Positions 36,182 through 43,760 of a DNA stretch of 64,000 bases are shown here, piece after piece (positions within the stretch are counted from its first letter, which is position 1; every line of letters begins with the position of its first letter). The translations under genes and the position numbers were made by a program. Source of the stretch: Pseudomonas sp. LS-2 (GTDB lineage Bacteria > Pseudomonadota > Gammaproteobacteria > Pseudomonadales > Pseudomonadaceae); the NCBI RefSeq assembly GCF_003605735.1, contig NZ_QXTJ01000023.1, positions 34,568 to 98,567 on the forward strand, written 5' to 3'. The notes below the pieces were generated by a model that saw only the letters and a list, made by a program, of their open reading frames with translations, was not told the DNA's origin and did no database searches.

Positions 36182-36496
36182 TTACGACGGGAACAGGTCG
36201 CTCAGCTTCATTGCCAGCATCATGTCGCCTTCAGCGCGCAGTTTGCCGCCCATGAAGGCCTGCATGCCGTCGGTTTCGCCGCTGACGATGCCTTCCAGGG
36301 TTTCGCCGTCCATCACCAGTGTCACCTGGGCGTCCGGGTTCTCGCCTTCCTGCAGTTCGCAGGTCTTGTCCTTGACGATCAGCGAAAAGTTTTTGGTTTC
36401 ATCGATACGGAAACCGAAGACCAGGTCCAGGCCCGCAGCGGCTTCTGGGTTGAACTTGGCTTTCATCGCTTGTACGGCATCGGCTACGGAGGTCAT
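36182..36496 (-). CDS. SCP2 sterol-carrier-fold protein
   Basis: A 104-residue single SCP2 domain (LDLVFGFRIDETKNFSLIVKD, then VTLVMDGETLEGIVSGE, GKLRAEGDMMLAMKLSDLF). The fold makes a hydrophobic tunnel for fatty acids or acyl-CoA. It sits between a histidine phosphatase and a phosphotransferase, suggesting a lipid-handling group. It has a good ribosome site (GGAAG) and its own downstream terminator. Confidence 0.9.
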   Translation of the reverse strand: MTSVADAVQAMKAKFNPEAAAGLDLVFGFRIDETKNFSLIVKDKTCELQEGENPDAQVTLVMDGETLEGIVSGETDGMQAFMGGKLRAEGDMMLAMKLSDLFPS

Positions 36497-36553
36497 GGTG
36501 TCTTCCTTTTATATGAGTGATTGCAGGCACCTTGCGGGTGCGTTTGGCCGGGC

Positions 36554-37264
36554 TCAGCGGTAAGTGATGAGCTCCGGCGCCTTCATCAGTTGCAGATGCG
36601 CATGACTGTTGAAGGAAGCCAGTGACACCTCGCGGCCCCGAAACTTCAGTTGGTTGAGCGAGGTGTTGACGATTTGCCAGTTGAGTTCGAATGCCTGATT
36701 GGCCGGCATCCGGGTGATCAGGTGCAGCAGGGCCGTGATCGTGCCGCCGGAGGTGAATACGGCGATGCGGTCGCTGGGGCCGGCGCTGTCCAGAATGCGG
36801 TCCAGCCCGGCCTGTACCTGAGCGACGAACGCCAGCCAGCTTTGCAGGGCAGGGGTGTCGTGTTCGCCGCCGAGCCAGCGACCGATGATCAGGGCGAACA
36901 GACGCTGAAATTCGGCACGGTTGTGGGCCGCGTTGCGCATGACTTCGAGCGCTTCGGGCTCGTCCGGCAACATGGCCGGGAGGAGGGCGCGAATCACCGC
37001 TTCGGCGTCGAACTCGTTGAAGGCGTGATCGGTTTCCAGGTTGGGTGTCTTGAGGCCGGCGGCGTCGAGGCAGGCCATGGCGGTTTCGGCGGTATGGCGC
37101 TGGCGAAACAGACTGCCGGACAGGCACCGGTCGAAGGTCAGCCCCAACTGCGCCAGATGCGCGCCGAGCACTTCGGCCTGGCGATAACCGGTCGGCGACA
37201 GCACGTCATAGTCGTCTGCACCAAAGGAGGCCTGGCCATGTCTTATCAGATAGATGCTGCCCAC
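36554..37264 (-). CDS. Histidine phosphatase superfamily protein (phosphoglycerate-mutase-like)
   Basis: A 236-residue protein. The catalytic RHG motif is at the start (YLIRHGQASFGADDYDVLS), with the second phosphate-pocket histidine/arginine set in RQRHTAETA and the acid/His region in VFTSGGTITALLH. In that last motif the usual SHG is SGG, so one active-site histidine appears replaced. The start is GTG with GGGAAG upstream. It leads into the SCP2 gene by a 57-base gap. Confidence 0.85.
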   Translation of the reverse strand: MGSIYLIRHGQASFGADDYDVLSPTGYRQAEVLGAHLAQLGLTFDRCLSGSLFRQRHTAETAMACLDAAGLKTPNLETDHAFNEFDAEAVIRALLPAMLPDEPEALEVMRNAAHNRAEFQRLFALIIGRWLGGEHDTPALQSWLAFVAQVQAGLDRILDSAGPSDRIAVFTSGGTITALLHLITRMPANQAFELNWQIVNTSLNQLKFRGREVSLASFNSHAHLQLMKAPELITYR

Positions 37265-37471
37265 GTCCGCGTCTTCCCGGCACGCTGAAAGTGATGCGAG
37301 GTTATGAGCAGCGCGCCGGGTCTGTCAATGAAAAAACATACGCTTGTTTGAATTGTGCGAATGTCGGGATCTTTGACGGTCGTGTGGCTGGCTCGGCGCA
37401 AGGTGCGTCGGTATGCTGGGTGCCATTCGCGATCCTGTACCGAGGATCTGCCGTGTAGGTAAGGAGTACTT

Positions 37472-38494
37472 GTGGAGTTCATTTTCGATTACGCCAGCTT
37501 TCTGGCAAAGACGGTCACCGTGGTGATCGCCATCGTGGTGGTGCTGGTGGCCATCGCGTCGATGCGCGGCCGGGGTCGTCGCAGCGGTGGCGGTCAGTTG
37601 CATGTGACCAAGCTCAACGATTTCTACAAGGGCTTGCGCGACCGCCTTGAAGGCTCGTTGCTGGACAAGGCGCGGTTGAAGGCGCTGCGCAAGGCCCAGG
37701 CCAAAGACCTGAAAAAAGAGAAGAAGCAGCCGGACACCAAGCCGCGTGTCTACGTGCTGGATTTCGATGGTGACATCAAGGCCTCGGCCACCGAGAACAT
37801 GCGCCATGAGATCACCGCGCTGCTGACCCTGGCGACCGAAAAGGACGAAGTGGTCCTGCGTCTGGAAAGCGGCGGGGGCATGGTTCACAGCTATGGCCTG
37901 GCATCCTCGCAACTGGCGCGCATTCGTCAGGCGGGCATTCCGCTGACCATCTGCATCGACAAAGTCGCGGCCAGCGGTGGCTACATGATGGCCTGCATCG
38001 GTAATCGCATCATCAGCGCACCCTTCGCGGTACTGGGCTCGATTGGCGTCGTGGCCCAGTTGCCCAACGTCAATCGCTTGCTGAAGAAGCACGACATCGA
38101 CTTTGAAGTGCTGACCGCCGGTGAGTACAAGCGCACCCTGACCGTATTCGGCGAAAACACCGAAAAGGGCCGCGAGAAGTTTCAGCAGGATCTGGACATT
38201 ACCCACGAGCTGTTCAAGAACTTCGTCGCCAGTTATCGCCCGCAGTTGCAGATCGATGAAGTCGCGACCGGTGAGGTCTGGCTGGGCATGGCCGCCAAGG
38301 ACAAGCAATTGGTCGACGAACTGAAAACCAGCGACGAGTACCTGTCCGAAAAGGCCAGAACCGCCGAGGTATTCCATCTGCATTACGCCGAACGCAAGAG
38401 TCTGCAGGAGCGCGTAGGCCTGGCGGCCAGCGGTTCGGTTGACCGTCTGGTGACGGGCTGGTGGAGCCGGTTGATGCAGCAGCGTTTCTGGTAG
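37472..38494 (+). CDS. sohB: SohB, inner-membrane S49 peptidase
   Basis: A 340-residue protease. One N-terminal membrane segment (VTVVIAIVVVLVAIASM) is followed by a cytoplasmic-looking basic linker and the S49 (SppA-type) domain. The nucleophile is the serine in DKVAASGGYMMACIG, and the general-base lysine is in VLTAGEYKRTLTVFGEN. SohB degrades signal-peptide remnants and misfolded envelope protein. The GTG start has a strong AAGGAG ribosome site. Confidence 0.92.
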   Translation: MEFIFDYASFLAKTVTVVIAIVVVLVAIASMRGRGRRSGGGQLHVTKLNDFYKGLRDRLEGSLLDKARLKALRKAQAKDLKKEKKQPDTKPRVYVLDFDGDIKASATENMRHEITALLTLATEKDEVVLRLESGGGMVHSYGLASSQLARIRQAGIPLTICIDKVAASGGYMMACIGNRIISAPFAVLGSIGVVAQLPNVNRLLKKHDIDFEVLTAGEYKRTLTVFGENTEKGREKFQQDLDITHELFKNFVASYRPQLQIDEVATGEVWLGMAAKDKQLVDELKTSDEYLSEKARTAEVFHLHYAERKSLQERVGLAASGSVDRLVTGWWSRLMQQRFW

Positions 38495-38573
38495 ACAGGA
38501 TGAGCCTGCATGCCATGCCCTTGTAGACGCCCGGCCGGGCGGCTACATGAGAGTGGCGTACCAGCGATAAACG

Positions 38574-38608
38574 AAAAGCCCCGGTTTCTCACGAAACCGG
38601 GGCTTTTT
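38574..38608. terminator. Bidirectional terminator between sohB and the DUF934 gene
   Basis: A perfect 14-bp stem (AAAAGCCCCGGTTT and complement) with a 6-base loop and flanking A and T runs, serving both convergent transcripts. Confidence 0.9.
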
Positions 38609-38631
38609 GTTGCGCGTCGATCAGCGTCGAA

Positions 38632-39126
38632 TCAACGACGACGGAACAGCGGCAGTGGCTCGTCGGTGGCGGCCTGATAGGTCACCGAGAAATCTTTCAG
38701 GCTTTCCAGTGCTTCGTACGGGTCTTTGTCCGCACGGATCGCAAACGCGTCGAAACCACAGCGATGCAGGTAGAACAACTGGTCGCGCAGCACGTCACCA
38801 ATGGCACGCAGCTCGCCCTTGAAGCCGTAACGATCACGCAGCAGGCGTGCGTTGGAGTAGCTGCGGCCGTCGGTGAACGCCGGGAAGTTCAGGGCAATGA
38901 CCTGGAACTGATTGGCGTCATCACCGATTTCCTCGGCTTCTTCATCGCTGTCCAGCCACACACCCAGACCGCCGTCGCGGGCCTTGAGGGCGTGACCGTG
39001 CTCGCGCCACAGCGACAGCGGCACGATCAGGTCGTCGCAGTTGGAGAGGCTGTCGAACTCGGTGTCCTTGGGCAGCAGGTGCCAGGTCTCGTCGATGACT
39101 TCGTTGTTCTTAATGATTCGCTGCAT
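38632..39126 (-). CDS. DUF934 protein, sulfite-reduction partner
   Basis: A 164-residue DUF934 (COG3749) protein. Members are almost always next to a siroheme sulfite reductase and are thought to assist it. Conserved parts seen are PLSLWREHG, GVWLDSDEEAEEI, ALNFPAFTDGRSYS, and ARLLRDRYGFKGELRAIGDV. Its start overlaps the end of cysI by 17 bases, so expression is coupled. The exact role is unproven. Confidence 0.9.
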   Translation of the reverse strand: MQRIIKNNEVIDETWHLLPKDTEFDSLSNCDDLIVPLSLWREHGHALKARDGGLGVWLDSDEEAEEIGDDANQFQVIALNFPAFTDGRSYSNARLLRDRYGFKGELRAIGDVLRDQLFYLHRCGFDAFAIRADKDPYEALESLKDFSVTYQAATDEPLPLFRRR

Positions 39127-40768
39127 AGACGCGCTCCTTGAAAGGGTCGATGCCGATACGCTGGTAAGTGTCGATGAAGCGCTCGTCTTCGTTGCGTTTC
39201 TCAACGTAGACATTGATCAGCTTCTCGATCACGTCCGGCATGGCGTCCTGCGCGAACGACGGGCCAAGGATCTTGCCCAGGCTTGCATCCCGGCTGGCGC
39301 TGCCGCCCAGGGAAACCTGATAGAACTCTTCGCCTTTCTTGTCCACGCCCAGAATGCCAATGTGGCCGACGTGGTGGTGGCCGCAGGCGTTCATGCAGCC
39401 AGAGATGTTCAGGTCCAGTTCGCCGATGTCGAACAGGTAGTCCAGGTCGTCGAAACGGCGCTGGATGGATTCGGCGATCGGGATCGACTTGGCGTTGGCC
39501 AGCGAGCAGAAATCACCGCCAGGGCAGCAGATGATGTCGGTCAGCAAACCGATGTTCGGCGTGGCGAAACCTTGCTCGCGCAACTCGCCCCACAGGGTGA
39601 ACAGCCGGCTTTGCTCGACATCGGCCAGGATCACGTTCTGCTCGTGGGAGGTGCGCAGTTGGCCGAAGCTGTAGCGGTCTGCCAGATCCGAGATGCCGTC
39701 CAGTTGCTTGTCGGTGACATCACCCGGCGCAACGCCGGTCGGTTTCAGCGACAGGGTCACGGCCGCATAGCCAGTCTTCTTGTGCGCCAGCACGTTACGC
39801 GAACGCCAGCGGGCGAAACCCGGGTGTTCCTTGTCCAGCTGAGCCAGTTCTGCGCTGTAGTCAGCCAGGGCCTTGTACTCAGGGTCGACGAAGTGCTTGG
39901 CGACGCGATGCACTTCGGCTTCGGTGAGGGTGGTCTGGCCGCCACGCAGGTGGGCCATTTCCGCCTCGACCTTCTCGGCGAAGACTTCAGGGGTAAGCGC
40001 CTTGACCAGAATCTTGATCCGCGCCTTGTACTTGTTGTCGCGACGACCGTAGCGGTTGTACACGCGCAGGATGGCATCCAGGTAGCTCAACAGGTCCTGC
40101 CATGGCAGGAACTCGTTGATGAACGCGCCAACCACTGGCGTACGACCCAGACCGCCGCCGACCAGCACGCGGAAACCCAGCTCGCCCGCGGCGTTCTTCA
40201 CCGGCTCAAGGCCGATGTCGTGAACTTCGATGGCGGCGCGGTCGGACGTGGAGCCGTTGATCGCGATCTTGAACTTGCGCGGCAGGTAGGCGAATTCCGG
40301 GTGGAAGGTCGTCCACTGACGCACGATCTCGCACCATGGGCGCGGGTCAACCAGCTCATCGGCTGCAACGCCGGCAAACTGGTCCGTGGTGACGTTGCGC
40401 AGGCAGTTGCCGCTGGTCTGGATGGCGTGCATCTGCACGGTGGCCAGCTCAGCGAGGATGTCGGGAATGTCTTCCAGCGCCGGCCAGTTGAACTGCACGT
40501 TCTGGCGGGTGCTGATGTGCGCGTAGCCCTTGTCGTAGTCGCGGGCGATTTTCGCCAGCATGCGGGTCTGGCGCGAAGTCAGCTGACCGTAAGGGACAGC
40601 GACGCGCAGCATCGGGGCGAAGCGCTGGATGTAGAGGCCGTTTTGCAGGCGAAGCGGGCGGAACTCTTCTTCGCTGAGCTCGCCGGCCAGATAGCGGCGG
40701 GTCTGGTCGCGGAACTGCTTGACGCGGTCCTCGACGATCCGCTGATCGTACTCGTCGTATACGTACAT
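39110..40768 (-). CDS. cysI: Assimilatory sulfite reductase hemoprotein
   Basis: A 552-residue siroheme/4Fe-4S reductase that turns sulfite into sulfide. The cluster and siroheme ligands are the paired cysteine sets CCPGGDFCSLA and CMNACGHHH. Substrate-site residues (QNGLYIQRFAPMLRV, STRQNVQFNW) are intact. This is the Pseudomonas type that works with a DUF934 partner and no flavoprotein gene beside it. The ATG at 40768 has an AGGA ribosome site; a longer in-frame extension to 40825 is unsupported. The 327 bases upstream are AT-rich in part and probably hold the CysB-dependent promoter, which I could not pinpoint. Confidence 0.93.
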   Translation of the reverse strand: MYVYDEYDQRIVEDRVKQFRDQTRRYLAGELSEEEFRPLRLQNGLYIQRFAPMLRVAVPYGQLTSRQTRMLAKIARDYDKGYAHISTRQNVQFNWPALEDIPDILAELATVQMHAIQTSGNCLRNVTTDQFAGVAADELVDPRPWCEIVRQWTTFHPEFAYLPRKFKIAINGSTSDRAAIEVHDIGLEPVKNAAGELGFRVLVGGGLGRTPVVGAFINEFLPWQDLLSYLDAILRVYNRYGRRDNKYKARIKILVKALTPEVFAEKVEAEMAHLRGGQTTLTEAEVHRVAKHFVDPEYKALADYSAELAQLDKEHPGFARWRSRNVLAHKKTGYAAVTLSLKPTGVAPGDVTDKQLDGISDLADRYSFGQLRTSHEQNVILADVEQSRLFTLWGELREQGFATPNIGLLTDIICCPGGDFCSLANAKSIPIAESIQRRFDDLDYLFDIGELDLNISGCMNACGHHHVGHIGILGVDKKGEEFYQVSLGGSASRDASLGKILGPSFAQDAMPDVIEKLINVYVEKRNEDERFIDTYQRIGIDPFKERVYAANH

Positions 40769-41095
40769 GGTGGTCCTGTTCTCAGGCGTTTCACTGCTGC
40801 TGGGACGACCTGAAAGGCGATGCATGGCCGCCCGATTTCAGGATATCCGAACAAATCTGCGCGCACGGTCGCGCAGCCCCATTAGGAGCCGGGGGAGGTT
40901 ACCAGTTTGCGGATATGCGCAAAAGTGATGTTTGAATATAAGCAAAGAACCAAACGTGCTAAGCACTTCATCGGCTGCTCATAACCACACTTGTGATGAG
41001 GACAAGGCTCGACTTTACTCTGCCCATGGCCGGGGTCAACCGTCTTCGGTCCGCTTCATCTGCAATCACCAATAAGACTGACAAGAGGCGATGCA

Positions 41096-41212
41096 ATGAG
41101 TAATCACCACCCTAAAGTTGCCAAGACCGACAGCCATGTGGATGCCTGGGCGATTTTCTTCATCATTATTCTCGTCGTAGGGGCCGCCGTGTTCTGGGTG
41201 AGCCACCAGTAG
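41096..41212 (+). CDS. 38-residue single-pass membrane peptide
   Basis: A short open frame with an AGAGG ribosome site. It encodes a polar N-terminus with His and Lys (SNHHPKVAKTDSHVDAWA) and one strong membrane segment (IFFIIILVVGAAVFWVSH) at the C-terminus. Coding character is good. No function is recognised; small peptides of this shape often bind a larger membrane complex. It stands alone between cysI and a sugar-binding protein gene. Confidence 0.6.
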   Translation: MSNHHPKVAKTDSHVDAWAIFFIIILVVGAAVFWVSHQ

Positions 41213-41326
41213 CGCGGGCGCCGTGCCGCCGAACGCCGGGTATAACTTACCCGGTGGCTGCCGATAAGGTATAAGCAGACCTGATTCAGGCGATTGCAGA
41301 CTTTTCGGCGTTGAGGCTCGGTGTCC

Positions 41327-42415
41327 ATGATCAGGTTTTTCTGTGGCTGCCTCATTCTGGTCGTGAGTGGGCTCTGGCAGGGCGGTGCGTGGGCGGCTTC
41401 GGTGGTGTTTCTGAATCCGGGCTCTGCGCAGGACCCCTATTGGTCCAGCTATTCGCGCTTCATGCAGGCGGCGGCTGATCGGCTGGGCATGAATCTGCAC
41501 GTCCACTACACCGGCCGCGACACCCGCACACTGCTGACCCTGGCGCGCAAGACGCTGCAAGGCAGCGACCGGCCCGACTATCTGGTGTTTTCCAACGAGC
41601 TGAACGTCGCCCCCGAAGTGCTGCGCCTGTCGATGGGCAGCGGCGTCAGGCTGATGGCGGTGAACAACACGTTCACCGCCGATCAGTTGAGCATTCTGGG
41701 TGATCTGCGCAGCCGCTATCCGGACTTTCTCGGCAGCGTGGTCGCCAACGACGAGGAGGGTGGCTATCTGGTCGCCAGACACCTGATCGCCGCTCATGCG
41801 CCGGTGCTTCCCGGCCAGACCATCGACATGCTCGCCTTCTCCGGCACCAACAGCACGCCCGTGTCGTTGCAACGCGAGCGGGGGCTGTATCGGGCGCTGG
41901 CCGAGTTTCCGCAGGTGCGTCTGCGGCAGATCGTGCTCGGCGGCTGGCGTCGGGATCGGGCCTACGAGCAGGCGCAGATGCTGCTCAAGCGTTATCCCTC
42001 TGTAAGCCTGATCTGGGCCGCCAGCGACCAGATGGCCTTCGGTGTCATGGATGCCGTGCGCGAGGCCGGCAAACAGCCCGGCCGGGACGTGCTGTTGGGC
42101 ACCATCAACGATTCCACTGCAGCGCTGCAATCCCAGCTCGAGGGGCAATTGAGCGTGGTGGTCGGCGGGCATTTCACCTTGGGCGGCTGGGCGCTGGTAC
42201 TGCTCAACAACTACGACCATGCCGACAGCAAGACGCGGCAACCGATCGGCACCTGGCGCGTGCGGGCCATGCAGATCAGAGAGCGCCGCGACGCCGTGCA
42301 ATTCATGCAGGCCAACAACCGTGATGACTACGACATCGACGTTCGCCAGTTCACAGATGGACGCAGCCCGGAAGGGGTGCCGTACCCCTTTGTGCGGGTC
42401 GGTGATTCGAACTGA
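41327..42415 (+). CDS. Periplasmic sugar-binding protein (type 4 periplasmic-binding fold)
   Basis: A 362-residue exported protein. The signal peptide is MIRFFCGCLILVVSGLWQ, cleaved near GAWA. The mature part resembles ribose/galactose-type binders: VVFLNPGSAQDPYW, then FSGTNSTPVSLQRERGLY, LIWAASDQMAFGVMDAVREAG, and LLGTINDSTAAL. No ATPase or permease is next to it, so it may act as a sensor ligand protein or serve a remote transporter. The GTG at 41321, two codons upstream, is an alternative start closer to the GAGG site. Confidence 0.82.
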   Translation: MIRFFCGCLILVVSGLWQGGAWAASVVFLNPGSAQDPYWSSYSRFMQAAADRLGMNLHVHYTGRDTRTLLTLARKTLQGSDRPDYLVFSNELNVAPEVLRLSMGSGVRLMAVNNTFTADQLSILGDLRSRYPDFLGSVVANDEEGGYLVARHLIAAHAPVLPGQTIDMLAFSGTNSTPVSLQRERGLYRALAEFPQVRLRQIVLGGWRRDRAYEQAQMLLKRYPSVSLIWAASDQMAFGVMDAVREAGKQPGRDVLLGTINDSTAALQSQLEGQLSVVVGGHFTLGGWALVLLNNYDHADSKTRQPIGTWRVRAMQIRERRDAVQFMQANNRDDYDIDVRQFTDGRSPEGVPYPFVRVGDSN

Positions 42416-43068
42416 TGCAGTGGGTGTTCGGGATGCGGCGCAATAAAACGCTGTGGCCGGTCTCTACTCAGCTTTAAACCGATGATCAGTAAACAGATAA
42501 ACAATGTGTTTATCGGGAAGGGCCGTTGTCGGGCAGTGAGTTGTCATTGTTGATATTCAACACTTCCAGTGCTCTGTTTAAAACCTTTTAAACTTTCCTT
42601 TTCAGATGGCTTCCGCATGCCGTGTCAGAAGTTTCCGTAGGAAATATCCTGATATTTGTAAAGTGGGTTTTTAATTGTAAAAGCGGCTGGCGTTTTTATT
42701 AATCACTGGTTAGCGTTTGTCTTCACCGCCACCGGGAACTACGGCGGCGGCACCTGATGTCCCTCGACTGAACAGGCCATGGATTCTCCGCGAGCCCCTG
42801 GCGTCGCGTCAACCGTGATTGCGCCGTGTAGAGGCAAAGCGGCCGTCAGGGTATTTGGGATTCAATAACGCTCCCTTTGAAGTTCCCCGGACTTTCCATG
42901 AGCCCGAAATAGATAAGCCTGTTCACAGGCATCAACAAACTGGATGGCCTCTCGAACAGACGCAGAGGTATTTAATATAACGCGCACCCACATTGGCAGC
43001 TGTGCCACATGGTGGCTGAAGATAACGTCTTCAGTGGCGTGGGTCTTTAATGGGTCCCGGTATTACCT
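42416..43068. other. 650-bp AT-rich region upstream of the tssL operon
   Basis: No gene is seen. The first part (about 42480-42720) is far AT-richer than its surroundings and holds a GATAAAC/GTTTATC hairpin at 42496-42514. The part nearest tssL has an inverted TGGCA/TGCCA (42994-43007) and a hairpin with CTGAAGA/TCTTCAG arms at 43016-43034, 35 bases before the tssL ATG. This may be a promoter region with a structured leader, or the scar of the island's insertion. Confidence 0.5.
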
Positions 43069-43758
43069 ATGAAACTGGAAGAGCATCAGCACGCTGGCAT
43101 TACCACGATTGATACAGACCTCATCCTTCAGAACACTTATCTGCTGGTGATCGAGTTGCGCATGGGTTCCCGTGCGAGCGGCAGCAAAACGTTGCGCGAA
43201 GACTGTATCGCCCAGGTCGAAGACGTGCGCAGCGCATTGCAGAAGGCAGGCATAAGCGCACGCAGCGTCGATCTGATCAGCCACGCGCAATGCGCGCTGC
43301 TCGATGAGGCCGTACTGGCCACCACCCGGGACGGCGTTCGACACGCCTGGACCCATGAAACGTTGCAAACGCGGTTCCTTGGGCATCATCGGGCAGGTGA
43401 AATGCTGTTTGAGGAGATGCGTCAGGCGCTGAGGGAGCCTGCACCGAACCTTCACGTCCTGACCGTTTACGACCGGGTAATGATGCTGGGATTCCTTGGC
43501 GCCTATCGAGCGCTGGAAGACGCAGACCGCTTGAGCCTGATGAGACAGCTCAGGGAGCGCATCCCGCCGCTGCCGCAGGCGCAGGCATTGCCGTCGTCTT
43601 TGACCGGTATGACGGAGCCTTCGCAACGTTACCGGCGCTGGCTACGTTCTCCCGCGCTGCACCTTGTCGCCTGCAGTCTGTTCCTGGCCCTCGTGTGGTG
43701 GTTCCTTGACCGGTCGCTTGCCAACGCCATCGCCTCACTGTCCCTGGGAGGCATCTGA
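43069..43758 (+). CDS. tssL: TssL (DotU/IcmH family), T6SS membrane-complex protein
   Basis: A 229-residue short-form TssL. The N-terminal helical DotU domain (TYLLVIELRMGSRASGSKTL, SHAQCALLDEAVLAT, FLGHHRAGEMLFEEMRQAL) faces the cytoplasm, and one C-terminal membrane segment (LVACSLFLALVWWFLDRSL) anchors it. There is no OmpA-like peptidoglycan domain. TssL links TssJM to the baseplate. It heads the effector operon here, two bases ahead of vgrG, but tssM, tssJ and tssK are absent, so it is an extra copy. Its ribosome site is weak and a hairpin lies just upstream. Confidence 0.88.
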   Translation: MKLEEHQHAGITTIDTDLILQNTYLLVIELRMGSRASGSKTLREDCIAQVEDVRSALQKAGISARSVDLISHAQCALLDEAVLATTRDGVRHAWTHETLQTRFLGHHRAGEMLFEEMRQALREPAPNLHVLTVYDRVMMLGFLGAYRALEDADRLSLMRQLRERIPPLPQAQALPSSLTGMTEPSQRYRRWLRSPALHLVACSLFLALVWWFLDRSLANAIASLSLGGI

Positions 43759-43760
43759 TC

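Noticed and set aside
39041..40813. A 590-codon open frame on the plus strand
   Set aside because: It is antisense to cysI, which has all cluster and siroheme motifs.
42994..43007. Sigma-54 promoter at TGGCA-N4-TGCCA before tssL
   Set aside because: The GG and GC dinucleotides do not have the required 10-base spacing with TTGC; it is a simple inverted repeat.
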